Source: Microbacterium ulmi (GTDB lineage Bacteria; Actinomycetota; Actinomycetes; Actinomycetales; Microbacteriaceae). From it: DNA of 64,000 nucleotides. Where the stretch lies: assembly GCF_011759705.1 (NCBI RefSeq), contig NZ_JAAOZF010000001.1, positions 1,237,152 through 1,301,151 of the forward strand. The letters are read 5' to 3'. A program made the position numbers and the translations under genes. This document shows positions 17,458 through 25,190 of this stretch, in pieces (within the stretch, counting starts at the first letter, position 1; every line of letters begins with the position of its first letter). The notes beneath the pieces were generated by a model. That model was not told where the DNA came from, made no database searches, and saw only the letters and a program-made list of their open reading frames with translations.

Positions 17458-17501
17458 GCCGCTGCTCCGATCCTCGGAGAGACGCTCACCGTGGCAGCCA
17501 T
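17454..17501 (-). CDS. Possible 15-codon coupling ORF between oxidoreductase and phosphatase
   Basis: A minimal reading frame starts with ATG overlapping the oxidoreductase stop (TGATG) and ends with TGA overlapping the phosphatase GTG start (GTGA). The encoded peptide is short and neutral to basic. The exact fit to both neighbours suggests it passes terminating ribosomes across the 43-bp gap rather than making a functional product. This is inference, and chance cannot be excluded. Confidence 0.3.
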   Translation of the reverse strand: MAATVSVSPRIGAAA

Positions 17502-18571
17502 CAGATCGCGACCTCGATCCCATCGGCCGCGGAAGAGCGGTACACGGTCTCGATCAGATGCGCGGCGTTGTACGCGTCCCGCGGGGTCACCACGACGGAG
17601 CCCTCGCCGCGGACCGCGCGCAGGAACGAGTCGCACTCGATATCGAAGAACTCCGTGTTCGCGATCTCCGCGAGCTCCGGCGAGTACTCCGTGGTGTTCG
17701 CCGCCCACGGCTCCGGGAACGAGCTCTCCGCCCACCGCGTCCACCCCTTCGCGTGCGGACCAGTCGCCTCGGCGAGGAACAGATCGTATCCGACCGGGAG
17801 CGGCTTCGTGTACAGGCTGCCCCCGGTGCCGTGCGCCTCGATCACCCAGCTCTCCACCCATGGCATCGAATCCCACGAGAAGAAGTCGATCGACACCGCG
17901 CGGTCCGGGTAGTTCAGGATCGCGATCGCTGCATCCTCCCGGTATTGTGCGCGCGCGTCGCCGGGAAGCTTGGAGACCCGGGCGTTCACGGAGGTGGGCA
18001 CGCCGAACTGGGCGAGCACCAGGTCGACGATGTGCGAGCCGATCACCCAGAATGCCCCACCCATGTCGTCCGACAGGTTGATGTGGGAGCTGGCAGCCTC
18101 GTCGAGCGAGCATCCGGCGTGCGCACGCACCTGCAGCACGTCGCCGAGCACACCTGAGGAGAGGATGCTGCTCGCGGCGGTCACCGCCGGGGAGAACCGG
18201 TACGTGAACCCGACCTGGCACACAGCCCCGAGCTCTTCCGCGACATCGGTGAGCTCCTCGAGGTCGTCGACGGTCGCTCCGCCGGGCTTTTCCACGAGGA
18301 CCGCCTTGCCGGCGCGCATCGCCCGGATCGCGAGCGGGGTCATGTCCTTGCTCTTGGAGTGGATCAGCACGGCACTCACGGCCGGGTCGCCGAGCAGCTC
18401 GTCGACGGACTTGCGGGGGATGCCGAGCAGGCGTGTGAACGGCTCGATCACGTCCGCCTCGTCGGCGGCGCCGATCACTTCGACCCCCGGGGTGCGGAGC
18501 ATCTTGCGGACGCGACCGGACGCATGCGGGTGCGTGACCCCGAGGCACGCTATGCCGATCGTGCCGTTCAC
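17501..18571 (-). CDS. Gfo/Idh/MocA-family oxidoreductase
   Basis: A 356-residue NAD(P)-dependent sugar or cyclitol dehydrogenase-like protein. The N-terminal Rossmann domain begins IGIACLGVTHPHASG, where the glycine pattern is atypical; the family EKP motif is intact at residues 94-96 with catalytic Lys95. The usual DxGxH of the active site reads VIGSH here, so the Asp is replaced while the His remains. Its start overlaps the isomerase gene by four bases. Gfo/Idh enzymes paired with AP-endonuclease-fold isomerases oxidise C3 of glycosides or process inositols; either would fit. Confidence 0.87.
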   Translation of the reverse strand: MNGTIGIACLGVTHPHASGRVRKMLRTPGVEVIGAADEADVIEPFTRLLGIPRKSVDELLGDPAVSAVLIHSKSKDMTPLAIRAMRAGKAVLVEKPGGATVDDLEELTDVAEELGAVCQVGFTYRFSPAVTAASSILSSGVLGDVLQVRAHAGCSLDEAASSHINLSDDMGGAFWVIGSHIVDLVLAQFGVPTSVNARVSKLPGDARAQYREDAAIAILNYPDRAVSIDFFSWDSMPWVESWVIEAHGTGGSLYTKPLPVGYDLFLAEATGPHAKGWTRWAESSFPEPWAANTTEYSPELAEIANTEFFDIECDSFLRAVRGEGSVVVTPRDAYNAAHLIETVYRSSAADGIEVAI

Positions 18572-19425
18572 AGGAAGCTCCTCGCCGTGCGGAACGACTC
18601 CCGAGCCTGCTCGGCGAGGCCACGCCGGCGGTGCTCATCGGAGATCATCTCCACGCCCCACGGCCCGTTGAAGCCGGTCGCCCGCACCGCCGCGACGAAA
18701 CCCGCCACGTCCATCTCCCCCTCGCCGGGCAGCTTCCGGTCGTGCAGGGTCTCATACAACAGATCATCCCCCCGGACGGGCTCCAGCGGTCCGTCGTCGA
18801 GCTCGACACCGGTGATGTAATGCCCTGGCAGCGCCGCGATATCACCGATCGTGCTCGGCGACCGTGTCAGATGCCACAGGTCCAGCATCAACCCCGCGTT
18901 CGGACGGTTCGCCACATCGATCATCGCCACACCCTTCTCGATCGTGTCCACGACGCCGTGCGGCATCAGCTCGAACGCGACCGCACAGCCGACCTCGGCG
19001 AAGTCGTCGCACACCCAGCTCAGAGCCCGCCCATACAGCTCGGGACTGAACCGCTCACTGAGGTCGATGCTGCCGCCGACCTTCACGTGCCGCGGACGGA
19101 AGAACCGCGCCGCACGCAGCAGATAGCGACGATCCTGATCGGACTTGACCCGCTCCGGGCCGCTGCGGAACCAGTCGTTGAGCATCTCGATCTCGATGTG
19201 TTCGATACCTGAGCTGCGCAGGTGGTCGCGGACCTGCGTCCACCCCACCGTCTTCTCCGCCACCTGGAGATCTTCCAGCAGCAGACCGAACCCGGTGTAG
19301 CCGGCCTCCGCCGCGGCACTGATCCGCTCCAGCAGACTGAACTCACTGAAGTCGTTGTCGATGAGCGGACCCGCGGAACCCGCTGTCGTCCAACACGTTG
19401 CCAATAGGGCGACACTCTGCGCCAT
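18568..19425 (-). CDS. Sugar phosphate isomerase/epimerase family protein (AP endonuclease 2 fold)
   Basis: A 285-residue TIM-barrel protein of the xylose-isomerase-like family (IolE, hydroxypyruvate isomerase, 3-dehydroshikimate dehydratase relatives). Metal-binding acidic and His residues are visible in VAFELMPHG, GLMLDLWHLTRS and HYITGVELDDG, followed by LPGEGEMDVAGFV and a final GVEMIS. It is the first gene of a leftward operon with the Gfo/Idh oxidoreductase and HAD phosphatase. The GntR-type operator at 19473 lies 48 bp upstream of its ATG. The specific reaction (isomerisation, dehydration or glycoside elimination) cannot be fixed from the sequence. Confidence 0.85.
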   Translation of the reverse strand: MAQSVALLATCWTTAGSAGPLIDNDFSEFSLLERISAAAEAGYTGFGLLLEDLQVAEKTVGWTQVRDHLRSSGIEHIEIEMLNDWFRSGPERVKSDQDRRYLLRAARFFRPRHVKVGGSIDLSERFSPELYGRALSWVCDDFAEVGCAVAFELMPHGVVDTIEKGVAMIDVANRPNAGLMLDLWHLTRSPSTIGDIAALPGHYITGVELDDGPLEPVRGDDLLYETLHDRKLPGEGEMDVAGFVAAVRATGFNGPWGVEMISDEHRRRGLAEQARESFRTARSFL

Positions 19426-19472
19426 TGCACGAAGCCTTCCGTAGGTGAGTCAGCTGAACGAATATCCAAAGC

Positions 19473-19485
19473 TATTTCGAAAATA
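19473..19485. promoter_or_regulatory. Probable GntR operator 2 (TATTT-CGA-AAATA)
   Basis: A 13-bp inverted repeat sharing the ATTTCGAAAAT core with the site at 16027-16041. It lies between the leftward isomerase operon (ATG at 19425) and the rightward leader ORF/MFS unit (19537/19608), so it could control both directions. The surrounding AT-rich stretch contrasts with the flanking coding DNA. Confidence 0.58.
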
Positions 19486-19536
19486 CCGTATTCGTCGCTA
19501 AGGTCAAGTCAGGATCACGCCGACCTTGAGGAACCC

Positions 19537-19611
19537 ATGACCACGATCGCCACACGCGGCCTCGACCGGACCGACGCATCGCACTCCGCGGCGTCGAACG
19601 CACGGTCGTGA
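19537..19611 (+). CDS. 24-codon leader ORF translationally coupled to the MFS gene
   Basis: ATG at 19537 is preceded closely by GAGGA and opens a 24-codon frame whose TGA overlaps the GTG start of the MFS gene (GTGA). The MFS GTG has no clear Shine-Dalgarno sequence of its own, which supports entry by coupling from this leader. The peptide is Thr/Ala/Arg/Ser-rich with no recognisable function. Confidence 0.4.
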   Translation: MTTIATRGLDRTDASHSAASNARS

Positions 19612-20822
19612 CCCGCCCTGCCAGCGGCCCCGTCAACGCGACCCCCGACTCCGCAGCCACCGCCGCGCTGCGCAAGGCGCTGCCAGGACTTCTCACCCTC
19701 ACGCTCTCCACGTTCGTGGGGGTGACCACCGAGATGCTCCCCGTGGGGCTGCTGCCGCTCATCGGCGATGCATTCGCCATCTCCGACTCTCAAGCCGGCC
19801 TCCTCGTCAGCCTCTACGCGCTGATGGTCGCGGTCCTCGCCGTGCCTCTGACCCTGGCCACCTCACGGCTGCCCCGCAAGCCGCTGCTGGTCAGCACCCT
19901 CGGCTGCTACGTGCTCAGCAACCTCCTGGTCTCGCTCGCCCCCACCCTGGCCGTGATGGCTGCCGGGCGCGTGCTCGGAGGCCTTACCCACGCACTGTTC
20001 TTCTCGGTGTGCATCGGCTACGCCACACGCCTCGTGCCCAACCAGCTCACCGGGCGCGCACTCGCCATCGCGTCCGCCGGAGTCTCGGCAGGCTTCGTCC
20101 TGGGTGTTCCGCTCGGGGTCTCGCTGGGAACCGCGGTGGGCTGGCGCGGAGCATTCGCCGCGCTGACCGTGTGCGCACTGATCGCCCTGGTCCTCGCCCT
20201 CGTCGTTCTCCCCGCAGTGCCCTCAACGGTGTCCCGCACTCCGGCGCGACGCGAACAGCTGTGGCCGATGGTGACCGTGATCTCCTCCAACACGCTCGCC
20301 TACCTGGGGCACTACATGCTGTTCACCTACGTCACTGTGGTGCTGCTCGGCGCCGGCGCCGTCCCCCAAGCCGTGGGCCCGCTGCTGCTGCTGTTCGGAG
20401 GGCTCGGCCTGGCCGCCCTGCTGATCGTCAGCCGCTACTTCGACTCGCACCTGCGCGCAAGCGGGATCGGGATCGTCGCGACCATCGTGATCGGCATCAT
20501 CGGCGTCGCGAGCACCTACCCGATGCTTGCAGCGGTCGTGGTCGCGGCGCTCGTCTGGAACACCGGATTCGGGCCCGTGTCATCGCTCTACCAGGCAGCC
20601 GCCGTCCGAACCGGCGCGACCTCCCCCGAGATCGCCGGTGCCTGGACCAACGCCACCTGCAACGCCGGAATCGCCATCGGCGCCGCCATCGGCGGTCTCG
20701 TCCTGGACCAGATCGGGATCTCCGCAGTCGCCTGGACCTCCGCCGTGCTCGTCGCCGCGGCGCTGACCATCATGCTCATCGCCACGCGCGCCTTCCCCCG
20801 CCACCAGGGGACCCGGCGATAG
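19608..20822 (+). CDS. MFS transporter (AraJ / sugar efflux-like)
   Basis: A 404-residue major facilitator with about twelve hydrophobic segments. The family loop between helices 2 and 3 is weak (LATSRLPRKPLL), and GRVLGGLTHALFFSV matches the drug/sugar-efflux DHA1 subgroup (AraJ, SetA, YdhP). Such proteins usually export sugars, glycosides or drugs. In this cluster it might remove a toxic intermediate or exchange the aglycone; direction of transport is inference. It is expressed divergently from the isomerase operon, with a GntR-type operator in the shared promoter region. Confidence 0.87.
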   Translation: MTRPASGPVNATPDSAATAALRKALPGLLTLTLSTFVGVTTEMLPVGLLPLIGDAFAISDSQAGLLVSLYALMVAVLAVPLTLATSRLPRKPLLVSTLGCYVLSNLLVSLAPTLAVMAAGRVLGGLTHALFFSVCIGYATRLVPNQLTGRALAIASAGVSAGFVLGVPLGVSLGTAVGWRGAFAALTVCALIALVLALVVLPAVPSTVSRTPARREQLWPMVTVISSNTLAYLGHYMLFTYVTVVLLGAGAVPQAVGPLLLLFGGLGLAALLIVSRYFDSHLRASGIGIVATIVIGIIGVASTYPMLAAVVVAALVWNTGFGPVSSLYQAAAVRTGATSPEIAGAWTNATCNAGIAIGAAIGGLVLDQIGISAVAWTSAVLVAAALTIMLIATRAFPRHQGTRR

Positions 20823-20876
20823 TCACCGGATCCCCCGCGAGGAACAGCCGCGGCGCACTCGCACGCCGCCAGCGCG

Positions 20877-21680
20877 TCAGCCTGCTGCGAGGCGAGGAGC
20901 CACCACGCCCTCGGCAGTGATGCCGCCGTTGACCAGGATCTCCTGCCCGTGAATGAACGCGGAAGCGTCGGAGAGCAGCCACAGAATCGTCGAGGCGATG
21001 TCGATGGCCTCCGCCATCCGCCCTGCCGGGATGCCATCGATCACAGCCTGATACTTCGCCGTTCCCGGTCCGCCCACGTTCGCGTGGAACAGCTCCGTGG
21101 CGACAGGACCCGGCGAGACCGTGTTCACGCGGATGTTGTGACGGGCATACTCCACTGCCGTGGACTGCGTGAGACCATGCACGCCCGCCTTCGATGCGCC
21201 ATACGCGCTCCGGAACACCTCCCCGGAGTGACCTGCCAGCGACCCGACGTTGACGATCGACCCGCCTCCGCTCTGCAGCAGAGCGGGCAGCTCGTGCTTC
21301 ACCGCCAGGAACGTGCCGATCAGATTGACATCGAGCACCTTGCGGAACGCGTCCAGCGAGAAGTCCGCCGTCAACACACTCGGACCCACGATGCCGGCCA
21401 CGTTCGCGGCACCGTCCAGCCGACCGTGACGTTCGAGCACCCAGCTGACCACCGCTGCGACGTCATCCTCGTTGCTGACGTCACCCGCGATGTAGTCGAC
21501 GCTCGGATCGCTCGTCAGCTCAGCCACCCGAGCATCGTCCGACGCCGGAAGATCCGTGCCGACCACCTTCGCACCCAAAGCCGAAGCCTCCCTCGCGACG
21601 GTGCTCCCGATCGCGCCGAGCGCTCCACTGACCAAGATCACCCGACCTGCGAGAGACACACTCGGAACACTTACGGTCAT
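20877..21680 (-). CDS. Short-chain dehydrogenase/reductase
   Basis: A 267-residue classical SDR. The cofactor motif is SGALGAIGS near residues 18-26, a GxxxGxG variant; DVSNEDDV and NVAGIVG follow, and the active site is Ser (VGSLAG) with YGASKAG. PGPVATELF and the C-terminal VNGGITAEG are typical. It is convergent with the MFS gene 54 bp away. The GntR-like site at 21814-21824 lies about 134 bp upstream of its ATG, suggesting membership of the same regulon. Likely roles include oxidising a sugar alcohol or a dihydrodiol. Confidence 0.9.
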   Translation of the reverse strand: MTVSVPSVSLAGRVILVSGALGAIGSTVAREASALGAKVVGTDLPASDDARVAELTSDPSVDYIAGDVSNEDDVAAVVSWVLERHGRLDGAANVAGIVGPSVLTADFSLDAFRKVLDVNLIGTFLAVKHELPALLQSGGGSIVNVGSLAGHSGEVFRSAYGASKAGVHGLTQSTAVEYARHNIRVNTVSPGPVATELFHANVGGPGTAKYQAVIDGIPAGRMAEAIDIASTILWLLSDASAFIHGQEILVNGGITAEGVVAPRLAAG

Positions 21681-21813
21681 GACAGATCCATCCTCATCAT
21701 TGGGGTCGATCTCGGTGATCGATCTCTGAACTCGCTCCGCCGGTTCGCGAAGACGGCCCTCCCCGAAACGCGGACGGGAAGCGGCTCCGCCACTCTATCG
21801 CCAAATCCTCTCG

Positions 21814-21824
21814 ATGTTCGAAAT
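21814..21824. promoter_or_regulatory. Probable GntR operator 3, degenerate
   Basis: Read on the minus strand, ATTTCGAACAT differs at one base from the ATTTCGAAAAT core of the sites at 16027 and 19473. It lies upstream of the leftward SDR gene, with AT-rich flanks (GCGATATTCG) that suggest a promoter. Weaker symmetry lowers confidence. Confidence 0.45.
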
Positions 21825-21924
21825 AGTTCGCGATATTCGTACCGTGGCAATCGGGGTCCGGCGCGGGGTCTGCGGCGGGCCGCCCCGTGAGCTGTGCGAG
21901 CTAAAGGTGGCCTCGTCGAGCTCG

Positions 21925-23559
21925 TCAGAGGGCGACCCGCCCGACGAGGTTGACCCGGATGCCCACGCGGTCGAGCATCGCGGCCTTCGCGACGAGGGCC
22001 TTGTCGGCGGTCTCGGCGTCGGGGGCGTAGACGAGCTGCGCGTGATTCGCCTTGTGCCGGGCCATGAACTGGTCGCGCGACACGTCGTGCAGCACGACGT
22101 GCGCGATGGGCCATTCGGGGTTCGTCGCGTCCTTGCGGCGCTGCGTCTCTTCAGCAGGAAGCTCCACGACGCTCGCGCGGAAGATGTCTGCCTGCAGGAT
22201 GCCGTCGGCGATGAACACGCGCGAGAGCACGACCTCGCCGGGCTTCGAGACGCCGTTGATCGTCGCGCCTCCCGCGGGAAAGAAGACATGGCCCTGGCGC
22301 CAGCCCTCGGCCTTGTCCCAGCCGCCGAGGTGCGAGCCGGGCACGGACCCGGAGATCTCGTATACCCACACGAACTGTCCGTCGTACTCTTCGCCCCAGC
22401 GCACGTCGTGGAGGGTATTGTCGGGCACAAGGCCCATCGCCGTCCACACCCTGTCGGTGATGAGCGCGTCGACCGCGACGCCCTCGTCCGCCTCGTTGAA
22501 GTGCGGGAATGCGCGGCCCGCGAACAGTTCGTGCGAACCGTCGCGCGAGAGGACCGGCGGGCGCTCCGTCGAGTTGAGGATGCCCTCGGCCAGATCCGAC
22601 GCCGGCACGAGATCCTTGAGACCCTGCTGATACTGGATGCCGACGGCATCCAGTCCGAAGTCGTCCGCGATCCTCAGCGCCGCGATGTACATCTTCAGCT
22701 GCCACTGGACCTGCTCGCGCGTGAGCTCTGTTGTCGCGTCCTCGCCATACTTGAACGTCATGCCGCGATCGACGAGCCACTCGTAGGCCGTATCGGCCTC
22801 GGCATCCGTCACGGTGAGCATCTCCGCGTACAGCGCGGACTGCGAGAGGCGCTCCTTGTAGATGCCCGTCCTGTTGAGCAGCTCGTCGTCGAAGATCGCG
22901 TTGTACATGCCCATGCAGCCCTCGTCGAAGACGCCGATGATCGCCTTCTCGGCGAGCAGCTGGTCGCCGAGTGCGCGACCAAGGGATACCTCGGGTGTGT
23001 CGGGGAGTTCGGGGAGCGCACGCACGTGCGATGCGTCGTGCGCGATGGATCCCGTCTCGGTCCATTCCTTGAGTCCGTCGCGGAACCAGTCGTCGGCGAA
23101 GTCGACCGACCAGATCGTCGCATAGTCCTTGCCCATCTTCGTGAGACCGGCATTGAGGCCGAGCAGACCAACGAGGCCCGGCCAATCGCCCGCGAAATTC
23201 GCGATGGTGAGGATCGGTCCCTCGTGCGTGCGCAGACCCGCGAGCACGTGGTGGGAGTATTGCCACACCGCCTCGGCCACGATGAGGGGCGCATCGGCGG
23301 GGATGCCCTTGAACACCTCCAGACCCATACGCTGACTCGAGATGAACCCGTGGCCGGTGCGCGGATCGACGCCGTTCGCGCGCACGACCTGCCAGCCGAG
23401 ACCGTTCAGCACGCGCGTCACGGCGGCTTCGAGCTCGACCTGTGTCGGCCAGCCGGCGCTGTTGGCCGACTCGCGCAGATCGCCCGACGCGATGAGATAG
23501 GCGGTCATCGGCGCGACAGTGCGGCGGGTTCGCTGGGCGGGATGCGTGTAGGTGCTCAT
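21925..23559 (-). CDS. L-fucose/D-arabinose isomerase family protein
   Basis: A 544-residue aldose-ketose isomerase of the FucI/AraA-like fold. Metal- and substrate-site signatures are FDEGCMGMYNAIFDDELLN, ASDLAEGILNS and PHFNEADEGVAVDALI, and the C-terminal half carries GWRQGHVFFPAGGATI. The ATG at 23559 overlaps the stop of the kinase gene by four bases, so isomerase and kinase are coupled, the classic order for making a ketose-1-phosphate. The true substrate may be L-fucose, D-arabinose or a related 6-deoxy sugar. No fuculose-phosphate aldolase gene is in the window. Confidence 0.85.
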   Translation of the reverse strand: MSTYTHPAQRTRRTVAPMTAYLIASGDLRESANSAGWPTQVELEAAVTRVLNGLGWQVVRANGVDPRTGHGFISSQRMGLEVFKGIPADAPLIVAEAVWQYSHHVLAGLRTHEGPILTIANFAGDWPGLVGLLGLNAGLTKMGKDYATIWSVDFADDWFRDGLKEWTETGSIAHDASHVRALPELPDTPEVSLGRALGDQLLAEKAIIGVFDEGCMGMYNAIFDDELLNRTGIYKERLSQSALYAEMLTVTDAEADTAYEWLVDRGMTFKYGEDATTELTREQVQWQLKMYIAALRIADDFGLDAVGIQYQQGLKDLVPASDLAEGILNSTERPPVLSRDGSHELFAGRAFPHFNEADEGVAVDALITDRVWTAMGLVPDNTLHDVRWGEEYDGQFVWVYEISGSVPGSHLGGWDKAEGWRQGHVFFPAGGATINGVSKPGEVVLSRVFIADGILQADIFRASVVELPAEETQRRKDATNPEWPIAHVVLHDVSRDQFMARHKANHAQLVYAPDAETADKALVAKAAMLDRVGIRVNLVGRVAL

Positions 23560-25106
23560 CGGATCTCCTGTGGTGAGGGGTCGAGGGTCGGGGCGGCGGC
23601 GCGCGCCGTCTGCGCGGCGGCGAGCTCGTGCGCGAGCTCGCGTGTGCAGTCGTAGAGCCGTCGGTAGCGCGAGAAGAGCTCGTCGTAGAGCGGGGCCAGC
23701 TCGGGGCGGGGGCGCACGACGGACACGATCGGATTCCACGCAGTGATGTCGGGACTCTCGCCGGGCGCGGCGACCGCCGCGGCCGCCAGGAACGCGGAGC
23801 CATAGCTCGCGCCGATCGTGGTCCGCGGCACTTCCTGCGCCAGTCCAGTGACGTCCGACACCACTTGCAGCCAGAGCGCACCCTGGGTGCCGCCGCCGAC
23901 GGCGACGATGCGGCGGATGTCTGCGCCCGCCCCCCGCATCGCCTCGAGGTTGTGGCGCACCCCCAACGCCGTCGCCTCGAGGGCGGCGCGGTACAGATCT
24001 CCGCGGGTGTGGCCGAGCGTGAGTCCCGCGATCACGCCGCGGGCGTCCGGGTCGAGGATCGGCGTGCGCTCTCCCGCGAAGTACGGCAGCATCACGAGGC
24101 CCTGTGCGCCCGGACCGGATGCCTCGGCCTCAGCCAGCAGCACCGGGTAGTCGGCGTCACTTATCTGTCTGAGCCACGCCGTGAGCGAGCCCGAGGCGGC
24201 CAACCCTCCTGCGAGGTTGCGGGTGCCGGGGAACGCCCCGGCCGTGGTCCACATCGACGGCGCGCGCAGCGTCTCGGCGCCGGTGGCGATGAGGAACATC
24301 GTCGTGCCGTACATCAGCATGAGGTCGCCACGTGTGTGCGCTCCGACGCTGACCGCCTCCGCCCAGGCATCGATGGTTCCGACGATCACGGGAACACCCA
24401 CGGGAAGTCCGGTCGCGGCCGACGCATCCGCAGTGACATGGCCTGCGACATCGCCCGGCCACGCGAGCGCGGGACGTTCGAGCCCCGGAGAGAATCGCTC
24501 CCACCACGGGACGAACCACTCTTCGCGCTCGATGTCGTACAGCGGCGACATCTGGCTGGCCGATTGATGATCGAGCACGTACTCGCCCGTGAGCATCCGG
24601 ACGAGGTACGACGCCGGCATGAACAGGCGTCGGGCGCGCACGTAGTTGTCCGGCTCCTCATCCGCGATCCAGCGGATCTTCGGCCCTCCCGCCTGCGACG
24701 TCAGGAGCGACCCGCCCACCTCGACGATGCGCGGATCTCCCAGCACCGCCCTCATCTCGTCGATCTGCCGAGTCGCACGCGTATCCACGCCGTACAGGAT
24801 CGCCGGTCGTACGGGCCGGTCTTCGTCATCGGCCAGGAGCACGCTTGGCCCCATTCCACTCACGCCCACGCCCTTCACGACGACATCCCCGGCGCTGCGG
24901 TCCGCACGAGCGAGGAGCGCGTGAGCGACCTCGACGAACTCGGACCACCACACTGGTCCGTCCATCTCCGCCCAGCCCGGGCGTGGGCGCACGATGTCGT
25001 GCGGGACGATCACGGTGGCGACGATCTCGCCCGTCGCACAGTCAGCGAGGACACCCTTGCTGCTCGAGGTTCCGACGTCGAACCCGAAGACGCACTCTCG
25101 CGACAT
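23556..25106 (-). CDS. FGGY-family carbohydrate kinase
   Basis: A 516-residue sugar kinase. The N-terminal phosphate-binding loop is GFDVGTSSSKGVL, substrate contacts include GPSVLLAD and GVDTRA, and the ATP site includes VGTIDAWAEAVSVGAHTRGD, GTTMFL and VAVGGGTQGALWLQVVSDVTG. It resembles xylulokinase and L-fuculokinase; pairing with the FucI-like isomerase favours a ketose such as L-fuculose or D-ribulose. ATG at 25106 follows AAGGAG by six bases. A near-perfect LacI-type palindrome at 25139-25152 lies immediately upstream. Confidence 0.9.
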   Translation of the reverse strand: MSRECVFGFDVGTSSSKGVLADCATGEIVATVIVPHDIVRPRPGWAEMDGPVWWSEFVEVAHALLARADRSAGDVVVKGVGVSGMGPSVLLADDEDRPVRPAILYGVDTRATRQIDEMRAVLGDPRIVEVGGSLLTSQAGGPKIRWIADEEPDNYVRARRLFMPASYLVRMLTGEYVLDHQSASQMSPLYDIEREEWFVPWWERFSPGLERPALAWPGDVAGHVTADASAATGLPVGVPVIVGTIDAWAEAVSVGAHTRGDLMLMYGTTMFLIATGAETLRAPSMWTTAGAFPGTRNLAGGLAASGSLTAWLRQISDADYPVLLAEAEASGPGAQGLVMLPYFAGERTPILDPDARGVIAGLTLGHTRGDLYRAALEATALGVRHNLEAMRGAGADIRRIVAVGGGTQGALWLQVVSDVTGLAQEVPRTTIGASYGSAFLAAAAVAAPGESPDITAWNPIVSVVRPRPELAPLYDELFSRYRRLYDCTRELAHELAAAQTARAAAPTLDPSPQEIR

Positions 25107-25138
25107 GGCATGCTCCTTCGTCCACAACCAACGTCAAC

Positions 25139-25152
25139 TGTAATCGATTGCA
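25139..25152. promoter_or_regulatory. LacI-type operator upstream of the kinase-isomerase operon
   Basis: TGTAATCGATTGCA is a 14-bp palindrome with a central CG and one mismatched pair, the classic form of LacI/GalR-family operators. It lies 33 bp upstream of the kinase ATG, between it and the LacI gene pair. The identical 14-mer occurs at 34096-34109, upstream of the MFS operon. Confidence 0.7.
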
Positions 25153-25190
25153 ACCGATGAAGCACATCCAGGCTCGACAGACTGCACGCT

